From assembly GCA_031272565.1 (NCBI GenBank), contig JAISTN010000024.1:1-8441 (forward strand): a DNA stretch of 8,441 nt. Reading direction: 5' to 3'. The position numbers and the translations under genes are program-made. The notes under the pieces were generated by a model. That model had not been told where the DNA came from. It searched no databases and worked only from the letters and a program-made list of their open reading frames with translations. Below, piece by piece: positions 1-6,068 of this stretch (position 1 is the first letter of the stretch; each line of letters opens with the position of its first letter). This DNA comes from Bifidobacteriaceae bacterium (GTDB lineage: Bacteria > Actinomycetota > Actinomycetes > Actinomycetales > WQXJ01).

Positions 1-203
1 ACGCTCTGGTTGAGGTGACTGGCTGGACCCGTGATCACGCCCGCCGGGCGATCCGGGTGGCAGCGGTCCGGAAGGGCGCTGCCAGGCAGCAGAAACGCAA
101 ACCGCGGCCCAGGAAGAACTCCTATGACGCGCTGGTGGTGTTGCAGGAAGTGTGGCGGCTGTCGGGACAGCCTTGTGGGAAGTACCTGGCGGCCGGCATA
201 ACC
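1..203 (+). pseudogene. Transposase fragment, truncated (IS remnant)
   Basis: The reading frame is open from position 3 and reads ALVEVTGWTRDHARRAI, then a basic stretch, then YDALVVLQEVWRLSG and CGKYLAAGI. This resembles the N-terminal part of a group of DDE/integrase-core transposases common in actinobacteria, which carry an EVTGWSRDNARR-like helix followed by a YSYDALKVLQ...GKYL segment; this assignment is from memory of the family. Resemblance stops close to position 200. The frame stays open to a stop at 429-431, but that tail reads antisense through the end of the neighbouring DUF4192 gene and has no transposase character. The DDE catalytic core that should follow is absent, so this is a broken copy. 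Its start lies outside the window. No terminal inverted repeat or target duplication was found at the break. Confidence 0.6.
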
Positions 204-278
204 CAAGCCCACCCGCTCCTGGCCGTGGCTCACTCAACCACCAACAGACCCCTGGATGCCGCCCGGTCCAGGTCTGCC

Positions 279-1469
279 TCAAGCGACCCGTTGGGGCCTG
301 CCGCTGGCCTGGCCCCGGCCGGCCCTTCCTCCCCGCACCGTGCCCCGGGCCCGGCCCTTTCCCCGGGCCAACCCACGGCCCGCCTCGGCCCGGGCTTTCA
401 GGACCCGTGGGAACAGCATGGCCGCGGCTGAGCACAACAGCACCTCCGCAAAGGACGGCGGTTCGGGGCAGCGTAGGGCCGCCGCGGCCAGTTCCTGGGT
501 GGCGGCGCCATTGCCGGCCCACCATTGCACCGTGGCGAACGCTGTCAGCGCGCGCGCCCGGCGCCGGGGCGGCTGGTAGGCGATGATTTCCCGGAACAAG
601 CGGTCCGTGGTGTCCACCAACGCCGGGTCCACCCCTTCTGAAACCTCCGGGTCCAGCAACGGCGGTAGGAAAGCCCGCCCAGAGGCCAGCCGCTCCGGCC
701 AGTCCGCCGCCTCCTTCATGTGCAGCGCCACCACGGCATCGCGGCTGTCACAGTCGTACAGCGCCGCGCCGGCCCGGCCCAAGACGGCCGGCTCCAGCGC
801 CACCGCCGGATCGGCCCGCAACTGTTCAACCAGCTCCCGCCACAGGGCGATCGCCTCCAGCCGCCACTCGGTTAGTTCGGCTTCCTGGCCAGCCCGGGAC
901 AGCTTATCCAGCGCCCGGCGCTCAGCCCGGCGGGCGGCGCGGGCTGCCGCCTCCGGTGGCGGGTCAAACCGCGTCAGGTCGGACCGGCGCCCCAACGGCT
1001 CCTTGGCGCCAATCGCCTGGAACTGAGCCCGCGTCTGCGTCTCAGCCAAGGCCGCCACGCCGTGCACGTCGCCAAGCGGCGTCAAATCAACCGGGTGCAG
1101 CTCACAGAGGGTGTCACCCACCACATCCCAGACGGCTTCGGTGCGCGGCCCACCCCTCAAGGCACGTTGAACGGCCCGCAGGCCCGGATCGCGGCTGGCC
1201 ACCGGCGCCCCCGGCGGGGCGTAGCGGATCAGAAACACGCCTTGGGCGCCCACCTCTTGCAGCATCGCCGCCAAGGTGGTGGTCAGATCCGGGCCCACGT
1301 GAGCATCACGCAGACCCCTTTGATCGGCCCGCCACATTGGGCCAAGCCGGCCGCGCGGTGGCATCAGCGCCACCGCCACGACGCAATCCTCGGGCTCGAA
1401 GCCCAGACAATAGGGAACCGCTGCCACCACGTCTAGGCCGGTGGCGCCTTTGATCACTGGAACGCTCAT
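279..1469 (-). CDS. DUF4192 domain-containing protein
   Basis: A 396-residue protein of the DUF4192 family, whose function is unknown. The N-terminus has the family signature: PVIKGATGLDVVAAVPY, then LGFEPEDCVVAVAL (about residues 4-33). The C-terminal half has the alpha-helical segment with WWAGNGAATQELAAAAL that also recurs in the family. I chose the ATG at 1467-1469 because the signature begins right after it; the frame is open further upstream to 1577 but that extension has no family character. No good Shine-Dalgarno is visible; a weak -10-like GATAAT (minus strand, 1536-1541) could give an approximately 60-nt leader. The gene lies 111 bp downstream of metF on the same strand, so it could be cotranscribed or have its own promoter. 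The last 39 residues (358-396) form an Arg/Gly/Ala-rich tail, described separately. No signal peptide or membrane segment is evident, so it is probably cytoplasmic. Confidence 0.85.
   Translation of the reverse strand: MSVPVIKGATGLDVVAAVPYCLGFEPEDCVVAVALMPPRGRLGPMWRADQRGLRDAHVGPDLTTTLAAMLQEVGAQGVFLIRYAPPGAPVASRDPGLRAVQRALRGGPRTEAVWDVVGDTLCELHPVDLTPLGDVHGVAALAETQTRAQFQAIGAKEPLGRRSDLTRFDPPPEAAARAARRAERRALDKLSRAGQEAELTEWRLEAIALWRELVEQLRADPAVALEPAVLGRAGAALYDCDSRDAVVALHMKEAADWPERLASGRAFLPPLLDPEVSEGVDPALVDTTDRLFREIIAYQPPRRRARALTAFATVQWWAGNGAATQELAAAALRCPEPPSFAEVLLCSAAAMLFPRVLKARAEAGRGLARGKGRARGTVRGGRAGRGQASGRPQRVA
282..398 (-). other. Arg/Gly-rich basic C-terminal tail of the DUF4192 protein
   Basis: Residues 358-396 contain ten Arg and two Lys against a single Glu, with repeated RG, GR and RGG dipeptides and tripeptides (for example TVRGGRAGRGQ). 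The segment is low-complexity and predicted disordered by composition. Such RG-rich tails can bind nucleic acids in other proteins; here that is inference only. The tail abuts the transposase remnant at the gene's 3' end. Confidence 0.6.
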
Positions 1470-1580
1470 GACGCACCAGCTTGGCCCATAATTGACCCCC
1501 CAGACGCCAAACCGGCTGCGGCCTGTGGATGAAGCATTATCGGCGTTTGGACCCCTGCCCGGTACGCCAACCGGCACCCC

Positions 1581-2483
1581 TCAGCTACCTGCCAACGCCC
1601 CCCTCAGCCCCAACGTATCGCAGATGCGCTGCGTCGCCTCAGAAGAATTGAGGGTGTAGAAGTGCACGCCGGGGGCGCCTTCGGCCAGCAACTGGTCCAC
1701 CAACTCGACCGACCATTCCAGCCCCACCCGCTCCTGGGCCCCGGCCACTCCCCCGGCCTTCACCAACGCCACCGCCAGCGGCCCCGGCAGCGCCGCCCCA
1801 GAAAACAACTCCAGTTTCTCCACCTTTGACCGGGCGGTGATCGGCATGATGCCCGGCACAATCGGCATGGTCACGCCGTGCCGCTCCGCCCGGTCCAACA
1901 ACGCCCGGTACGCCTCGGCCGAAAACAACACCTGCGTCACTGCAAAGTCCGCGCCGGCGGCCTGTTTGGCGGCCAGCACCCGGGCATCGATCTCCAAGCT
2001 GGGGGCGGTGGGGTGCCCGTGCGGAAAGGCCGCCACGCCCACCGGCAAGGCGGTCACCTGGCGCAACAACTCGACCAACTCGACCGCGTAGGTCAACCCC
2101 CCTGGGTGGCCCACCCAGGCCCCCCCTGGGCCATCCGGCGGGTCGCCGCGCAGCGCCATGAAGCCCTCCACCCCAGCTTCCAGAAACCAGCCGGCCGCCC
2201 GCTGCAAATCCGCCACCGTCTGCCCGGCCAACGCCAGGTGCGCCACCCTGGCCGCCAGGGTCACCTGCCCAACTGCCTTGGTAGCCGCAATTGAAGCCTC
2301 GGCTCGGTCGCCGCCCCCGCCGCCGGCCCCAAAGGTGACCGACACAAAGTCCGGCTGCAGCGGCCCCAGCGCGTCCACCCGGGCCTTCAGCAAAGCCTCG
2401 GCGGCCTGGTCCTTGGGTGGGAAGAACTCGAACGACACTGCCGGCCGCGCACTGGCCAGCGCGTCCAATACCCGCCGTGACAT
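1581..2483 (-). CDS. metF: Methylenetetrahydrofolate reductase (MetF)
   Basis: A 300-residue FAD-dependent reductase that converts 5,10-methylene-tetrahydrofolate to 5-methyl-tetrahydrofolate, the methyl donor for methionine synthesis in the cytoplasm. The family motifs appear in order: SFEFFPPK (residues 17-24, with E19 at the catalytic Glu position), SVTFGAGG (48-55), ARVAHLALAG (78-87), ALRGDPP (110-116, D114 at the conserved flavin-site Asp), VAAFPHGHP (the usual YPEGHP region), ADFAVTQVLFS, VPGIMPI and GVHFYTLNSS near the C-terminus. The length is normal for bacterial MetF. I chose the ATG at 2481-2483 because SFEFF normally sits about 15-20 residues from the N-terminus; the longer open frame upstream to 3515 is antisense to the next gene. 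There is no Shine-Dalgarno: TACGGT ends 6 nt before the ATG, suggesting a leaderless mRNA. It diverges from the polyprenyl synthase gene, as the MetF-like Rv2172c does from idsA2 in M. tuberculosis. Confidence 0.95.
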   Translation of the reverse strand: MSRRVLDALASARPAVSFEFFPPKDQAAEALLKARVDALGPLQPDFVSVTFGAGGGGGDRAEASIAATKAVGQVTLAARVAHLALAGQTVADLQRAAGWFLEAGVEGFMALRGDPPDGPGGAWVGHPGGLTYAVELVELLRQVTALPVGVAAFPHGHPTAPSLEIDARVLAAKQAAGADFAVTQVLFSAEAYRALLDRAERHGVTMPIVPGIMPITARSKVEKLELFSGAALPGPLAVALVKAGGVAGAQERVGLEWSVELVDQLLAEGAPGVHFYTLNSSEATQRICDTLGLRGALAGS

Positions 2484-2489
2484 GTCCCA

Positions 2490-2495
2490 ACCGTA
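2490..2495 (-). promoter_or_regulatory. Putative -10 element of a leaderless metF promoter
   Basis: On the minus strand TACGGT fits the actinobacterial TANNNT consensus and is followed by exactly 6 nt (TGGGAC) and the metF ATG. Transcription would then start at or next to the A of the start codon. No convincing TTGACA-like -35 is present at 16-18 nt spacing. Confidence 0.5.
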
Positions 2496-2593
2496 CAACA
2501 ACCGCCCACCCACTCCCCCGCCAAGGGCAGCCTTCACACACACCATTCCAACGGCCGCCGATGCCGCTCCCCGGCAGCCCCAACCGAACCGGC

Positions 2594-2599
2594 TACTCT
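2594..2599 (+). promoter_or_regulatory. Putative -10 element of a leaderless polyprenyl synthase promoter
   Basis: TACTCT (TANNNT type) ends 7 nt before the GTG at 2607, with TGGCAGC between. A transcript starting at the usual distance would begin at the start codon. The layout mirrors that of metF on the other strand (TACGGTTGGGAC-ATG versus TACTCTTGGCAGC-GTG). No clear -35 element was seen. Confidence 0.5.
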
Positions 2600-2606
2600 T
2601 GGCAGC

Positions 2607-3722
2607 GTGAGTCCACAACCGTCCGCCGCAGAGTTCCTGGGACAGGTCGCCAGCGCCCGGCAGGAGGCCCTGGCTCGCCACCAGGGAAATATGAATCACC
2701 TCTCGGGCCAGCCAGCCGCCATCCTGGACCAGGCCATCGCCACCGCCGGCCAGGGCGGCAAGTCGGTCCGGGCCCGGCTGGTCTGGCGCGGTTGGGAGGT
2801 GGGCGGCGCCGGTACCGCCCCCGCCGCACTCCCCCAAGCCGCCACCGTCCAACTGGCGGCCGCCATCGAACTGTTCCATGACGCCGCCCTGGTTCACGAC
2901 GACATCATCGACCAGGCCGACACCCGCCGCGGCCACCCCTCGGTCCATGCCGCCATCCGCCAAGCCGCGCACGATTCGGCCTGGCGGGGTGACCTGGACG
3001 CCCTGTCCCAACACCTGGCCATCTTGGCCGGCGACCTGGTCCAATTGGCCTCCAGCCAAGCCCTGGCGGCCGGCCTGGCGCAGGCCGATCCGGGCCGCCG
3101 CGCCTACATCTCGAACCTCTTCCACACCACCTGCACCGAGGTCATGTTGGGCCAAGCGCTCGACACGGCCGGCCCGGCCCTGCCCTGGGACGAGCCCATC
3201 GACCCCGACCGGGTCATCGAGGCAGCCTGGGCCACCATCCGGGCCAAGACCGCCCGCTACACCGTGGCCACGCCACTCGCCATCGGCGCCGCCGCGGCCG
3301 GCCTGCCGCCAGACATCTGCGATGCCCTCAGCGACTTCGGCCTGCCGCTGGGCGAGGCCTTCCAGCTCCGCGACGACCTGGAGGGCGCTCTGGGGGACCC
3401 GGACCAGGCCGGTAAGCCGGTGGGCCAAGACCTGGCGGAGGGCAAGCTGACCGTCCTGGCTGGCCTCACGTTGAGCCGGCTGGAAGGCGACGCCCGGACG
3501 GCCTTCTGGGCGCACCTGACAGGCACCGACGGCCAGCTACCCGCGGCCGCCCGGGTGGCCCACCTGCGCCAGGCCCTCGACCAAGCCGGCGCCGCCGCCC
3601 AGGTCGAGGCGCTCATCCGAAGCAAGATCGGCCAGGCCTTGGCGCGGCTCGACTTGCTGCCGGTGGCCGATTCCGCCCGCCAGACGCTGCGCGACACCAT
3701 CGTCGACGTGCTACCGGCCTGA
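2607..3722 (+). CDS. Polyprenyl diphosphate synthase (IdsA/GGPP-synthase-like)
   Basis: A 371-residue all-trans isoprenyl diphosphate synthase that condenses isopentenyl diphosphate onto an allylic primer using Mg2+. The first Asp-rich motif is DDIID (residues 98-102), within LVHDDIIDQADTRRGHPSVH. The second is RDDLEGALGD (D256-D264), followed by GKPVGQDLAEGKLTVL, the form usual in actinobacterial GGPP/IdsA-type enzymes. Other family segments are AILAGDLVQLA, EVMLGQALD and KTARYTVATPLAIGAAAAG. The residues 4 and 5 positions before DDIID are both Ala (A94, A93), which leaves no bulky floor and favours C20 or longer products; this is inferred from the known chain-length rule. The substrate-binding motif usually written GGKRLRP reads GGKSVRA here (50-56), keeping K52 and R55 but losing the first Arg and the Pro. 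The GTG start is supported by the -10 7 nt upstream; an in-frame ATG at 2691 would be a shorter alternative. Exact product length cannot be read from the sequence. Confidence 0.92.
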   Translation: MSPQPSAAEFLGQVASARQEALARHQGNMNHLSGQPAAILDQAIATAGQGGKSVRARLVWRGWEVGGAGTAPAALPQAATVQLAAAIELFHDAALVHDDIIDQADTRRGHPSVHAAIRQAAHDSAWRGDLDALSQHLAILAGDLVQLASSQALAAGLAQADPGRRAYISNLFHTTCTEVMLGQALDTAGPALPWDEPIDPDRVIEAAWATIRAKTARYTVATPLAIGAAAAGLPPDICDALSDFGLPLGEAFQLRDDLEGALGDPDQAGKPVGQDLAEGKLTVLAGLTLSRLEGDARTAFWAHLTGTDGQLPAAARVAHLRQALDQAGAAAQVEALIRSKIGQALARLDLLPVADSARQTLRDTIVDVLPA

Positions 3723-3776
3723 AACACCCCCGAACACCCGCAACGGCCCCACGAAACGGCAATTCCACCTAGCCCC

Positions 3777-3808
3777 GGCCTGGCGAACCGGCCCCGGCTT
3801 GCCAGGCC
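3777..3808. repeat. Inverted repeat overlapping the -35 region of the kinase gene
   Basis: GGCCTGGC (3777-3784) and GCCAGGCC (3801-3808) are perfect reverse complements separated by 16 nt; a G-T and an A-T pair could extend the stem inward. It lies between the polyprenyl synthase stop (3722) and the kinase start, and its right arm ends 3 bp before the putative -10. No T-run follows, so it may be an operator-like site or a weak terminator of the upstream gene. The octamer GCCCCGGC also occurs twice here as a direct repeat (3772-3779 and 3791-3798). Confidence 0.45.
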
Positions 3809-3811
3809 TAA

Positions 3812-3817
3812 TAGGAT
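3812..3817 (+). promoter_or_regulatory. Putative -10 element of a leaderless kinase promoter
   Basis: TAGGAT (TANNNT type) is followed by 6 nt and the GTG at 3824-3826. This suggests a transcript that begins at the start codon, and it decides between the overlapping GTG at 3822 (out of frame) and the one at 3824 (in frame with the kinase). Confidence 0.5.
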
Positions 3818-3823
3818 CGCCGT

Positions 3824-5947
3824 GTGGCCAAGCCCGTGCACGATCCCCTAATCGGTGTGACCATCGACGGTCGCTACCGCATTACCGCGCGCATTGCGCG
3901 CGGCGGCATGGCCACCGTCTACCGCGCCAACGACCTCAGGCTGGACCGCGAGGTGGCGTTGAAGGTGCTGCACCCGCACCTGGCGGAGGGCCAAGAGTTC
4001 ATTGACCGCTTCCGGCGCGAGGCCCGGGCGGCGGCCCGCCTGATCCACCCCGGCATTGTGGGCGTCTACGACCAGGGCACATGGGGGGAATCACCCTACC
4101 TGGTGATGGAGCTGGTGGACGGCCCCAACCTGCGTACCGTACTGGGCCGGGCCGGCCTGCCGCCGGTGGGCAAGGCCCTTGACCTGATGGCGGGCGTCCT
4201 GGACGCCCTGGGCGTGGCCCACTCGGCCGGCTTTGTGCACCGCGACATCAAACCGGAGAACATCTTGGTTTCCGGCGGCGGCCAGGTCAAGGTGGCCGAT
4301 TTCGGCCTGGCCAGGGCCGTTTCTGAGGTCACGGCGGCGTCATCGGGCGTGGTCCTGGGGACCGTCGCCTACCTGTCGCCGGAACTGGTGGCGGAGGGCA
4401 CGGCCGACGCCCGGACAGATGTCTACGCCGCCGGCGTGGTCTTGTTCGAGCTGCTGACCGGCTCCCAGCCCTTCACCGGCGAAGCGCCCATCCAGGTGGC
4501 CTTCTTGCACGTCCACGGCGACTTTCCCAAACCGTCCAGCCGGGTCGACTGGCTGCCGCCGGAGATCGACCAACTGGTCGCCACCCTGACGGCCAAGGAC
4601 CCGGCCGACCGCCCGGAGGACGCCGTGGCAGCGCAGCGCCTGGTCAAGGCGGCCCGCCAGGCCCTGCCGGCCGAAATCGCCAAACGGGCCGCCGCCTTGC
4701 CGCCGGACGCGGTGCTGGACGATGAATTCTCGTCCACCGGCGCCGCCCGTCCCCGCGGCCGCCACGCCGCCGAAACTGGCCCCAAGGGGGCGTCAGAGGA
4801 GGTCTTGGCGCCCACCTCGGCTTTGGCACCGGGGGCCCAGTTGCCCGATGACGGCGCGACGGACCCACTGACCGGTACCGGCGGCACCCGGGTTGGGCAA
4901 CGCAACCGGACGGGCGGCACGCGAGCCCTGCCGCTGGCCGTCATCCCGCCGCCTAAACCGGACACCGGCCAAGGGCCGGTGGCGCCAACGGGCCGGCCGC
5001 GCACGGCCACCTCCCGGGTGCCGGTTGCCCCGGTCAAGAAACGGTCCCACTGGGTGCGCAACTTCCTGATCGCGCTGTTCATCATCGCCCTGCTGGCCGC
5101 CGGGGCCGTGGCCGGCTGGTACTACCTGGCCGGGCCCGGCGCCAAGGTGGCAATCCCCCGCCTGGTGGGCCTGACACAGCAGCAGGCGGAGGCGGACCTG
5201 GCGCCCTTAGAACTGACGGCCACCATCACGTCGGTCTATTCCGACACAACGCCCGCCGGCGAGGTCATGGAGGCCGACCCGCCGCTGGGTACCAAGGTGG
5301 CCAAGGATTCGACCGTGGCGCTGGTGGTATCCAAGGGCATTGAGCACAAGGTGATCCCCAACAGCGGCATTGTGGGGGTCGACCAAACGACGGCCGAAAA
5401 GGCCATCGCGGCGGCCGGCCTGGACGGCGAGATCACCTACGTGCACCAATGGAACGGCCGCATCCCGGCCGGGCAGGTCATCTCGATGGAGCCCGATGGC
5501 GGTGAGACGGTGCCGCACAACGAACCCATCACGCTGACCGTTTCGGACGGCCCGGAACCGGTCGAGGTGCCGGACCTGACCAACCTAACGGTCGATGACG
5601 CCCGGCGCTCGGCCGCACCGTTCGACCTGTCGGTGGCAGAGGGCGACTCTGAGCCTTCCACCACTGTGGCCGAGGGCTTGATCATCCGCCAGGACCCGGA
5701 GGCCGGCAGCGATTCCTTCCGCGGCGAGACCATCACCGTGGTGGTGTCGACGGGCCTGCCCTATGTCGAGGTGCCGGAAGTCCAGATGCTGAGCTATGAA
5801 GACGCGGCCCAGAAACTGGAAGACGTAGGCCTGGTGCCGGAAAAGAACGCACCAGTGGGCGTCATCTTGAACCTGGTCCAGCGGTCCAGCCCCAGCGCCG
5901 GCGAATACGTCCGGATGGGCACCACAGTGGTGTTGACCGTCTTCTGA
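3824..5947 (+). CDS. pknL: Transmembrane Ser/Thr protein kinase with four PASTA domains (PknL/PknB type)
   Basis: A 707-residue receptor-type kinase. The cytoplasmic kinase domain (about 18-280) has the Gly-rich loop IARGGMATVY (24-33), Lys47 in VALKVL, the alpha-C Glu66, catalytic HRDIKPEN (139-146, D141), DFG (159-161) and SPE (185-187, in place of APE), with phosphorylatable S/T in the activation loop (T170, S173, S174, T180). The first Gly of the usual GxGGM loop is Ala25. A Pro/Thr-rich juxtamembrane linker (about 285-410) precedes one membrane helix (414-435). Four extracellular PASTA domains follow (about 441-507, 508-578, 579-646, 647-707); the second starts with IPNSGIVG rather than the usual VPDLxG. 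PASTA kinases bind cell-wall fragments or lipid II and phosphorylate division, wall-synthesis and regulatory proteins. The symbol rests on synteny with metF and an IdsA-type gene, as in M. tuberculosis and Corynebacterium; by domain layout alone it could equally be called PknB-like. The GTG start is fixed by the -10 and by the kinase N-terminus. It is the last plus-strand gene before two hairpins. Confidence 0.9.
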   Translation: MAKPVHDPLIGVTIDGRYRITARIARGGMATVYRANDLRLDREVALKVLHPHLAEGQEFIDRFRREARAAARLIHPGIVGVYDQGTWGESPYLVMELVDGPNLRTVLGRAGLPPVGKALDLMAGVLDALGVAHSAGFVHRDIKPENILVSGGGQVKVADFGLARAVSEVTAASSGVVLGTVAYLSPELVAEGTADARTDVYAAGVVLFELLTGSQPFTGEAPIQVAFLHVHGDFPKPSSRVDWLPPEIDQLVATLTAKDPADRPEDAVAAQRLVKAARQALPAEIAKRAAALPPDAVLDDEFSSTGAARPRGRHAAETGPKGASEEVLAPTSALAPGAQLPDDGATDPLTGTGGTRVGQRNRTGGTRALPLAVIPPPKPDTGQGPVAPTGRPRTATSRVPVAPVKKRSHWVRNFLIALFIIALLAAGAVAGWYYLAGPGAKVAIPRLVGLTQQQAEADLAPLELTATITSVYSDTTPAGEVMEADPPLGTKVAKDSTVALVVSKGIEHKVIPNSGIVGVDQTTAEKAIAAAGLDGEITYVHQWNGRIPAGQVISMEPDGGETVPHNEPITLTVSDGPEPVEVPDLTNLTVDDARRSAAPFDLSVAEGDSEPSTTVAEGLIIRQDPEAGSDSFRGETITVVVSTGLPYVEVPEVQMLSYEDAAQKLEDVGLVPEKNAPVGVILNLVQRSSPSAGEYVRMGTTVVLTVF
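5063..5128 (+). other. Single transmembrane segment of the PASTA kinase
   Basis: Residues 414-435 are an uninterrupted hydrophobic run (FLIALFIIALLAAG and onward to WYYL), preceded by KKRSHWVRN. The positive charges on the N-terminal side predict N-in/C-out topology, which places the kinase domain in the cytoplasm and the PASTA domains outside. Confidence 0.85.
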
Positions 5948-5971
5948 CCAGGCCACAGCCGGGTTGGCCGC

Positions 5972-5992
5972 GGGCCGGCCTACGGCCGGCCC
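5972..5992. terminator. GC-rich hairpin just after the kinase gene
   Basis: GGGCCGGCC (5972-5980), loop TAC, GGCCGGCCC (5984-5992) form a perfect 9-bp stem with a 3-nt loop, 25 bp after the kinase stop. There is no U-run after it; such bare hairpins are common after actinobacterial genes and probably act in termination or mRNA 3'-end protection. Confidence 0.6.
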
Positions 5993-6018
5993 GTCCCCGG
6001 CCCCTGTTCGCTGGAGCA

Positions 6019-6063
6019 CCTGGTGCCGGGCGATCATCCCCCCAGAGACCGCCCGGCACCAGG
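6019..6063. terminator. Perfect 14-bp inverted repeat between convergent genes, probable bidirectional terminator
   Basis: CCTGGTGCCGGGCG (6019-6032) and CGCCCGGCACCAGG (6050-6063) are exact reverse complements around a 17-nt loop. The right arm ends 5 bp before the stop codon of the minus-strand surface protein gene. The site would fold in transcripts from either side, so it fits a shared terminator for the kinase and the surface protein. No T-tract is seen on either strand. Confidence 0.65.
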
Positions 6064-6068
6064 CACAC

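Noticed and set aside
203..431. Continuation of the transposase frame to the stop at 431
   Set aside because: The sequence after about position 203 has no transposase character and mostly overlaps the 3' end of the DUF4192 gene in antisense.
1505..1550. CCAAAC ... GTTTGG dyad upstream of the DUF4192 gene
   Set aside because: Only 6 bp arms separated by over 30 nt; easily expected by chance and with no clear promoter relation.
1470..1577. N-terminal extension of the DUF4192 frame by 36 codons
   Set aside because: The extra residues do not resemble the family, whose conserved region begins directly after the ATG at 1469.
2484..3515. N-terminal extension of the metF frame to 644 codons
   Set aside because: The extension is antisense to the polyprenyl synthase gene and has no MetF similarity; the family N-terminus and the -10 fix the start at 2483.
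3257..3841. Minus-strand 194-codon frame across the synthase 3' end and the intergenic gap
   Set aside because: No recognisable family, Arg/Ser/Ala-rich shadow composition, and it overlaps the conserved second Asp-rich region of the synthase.
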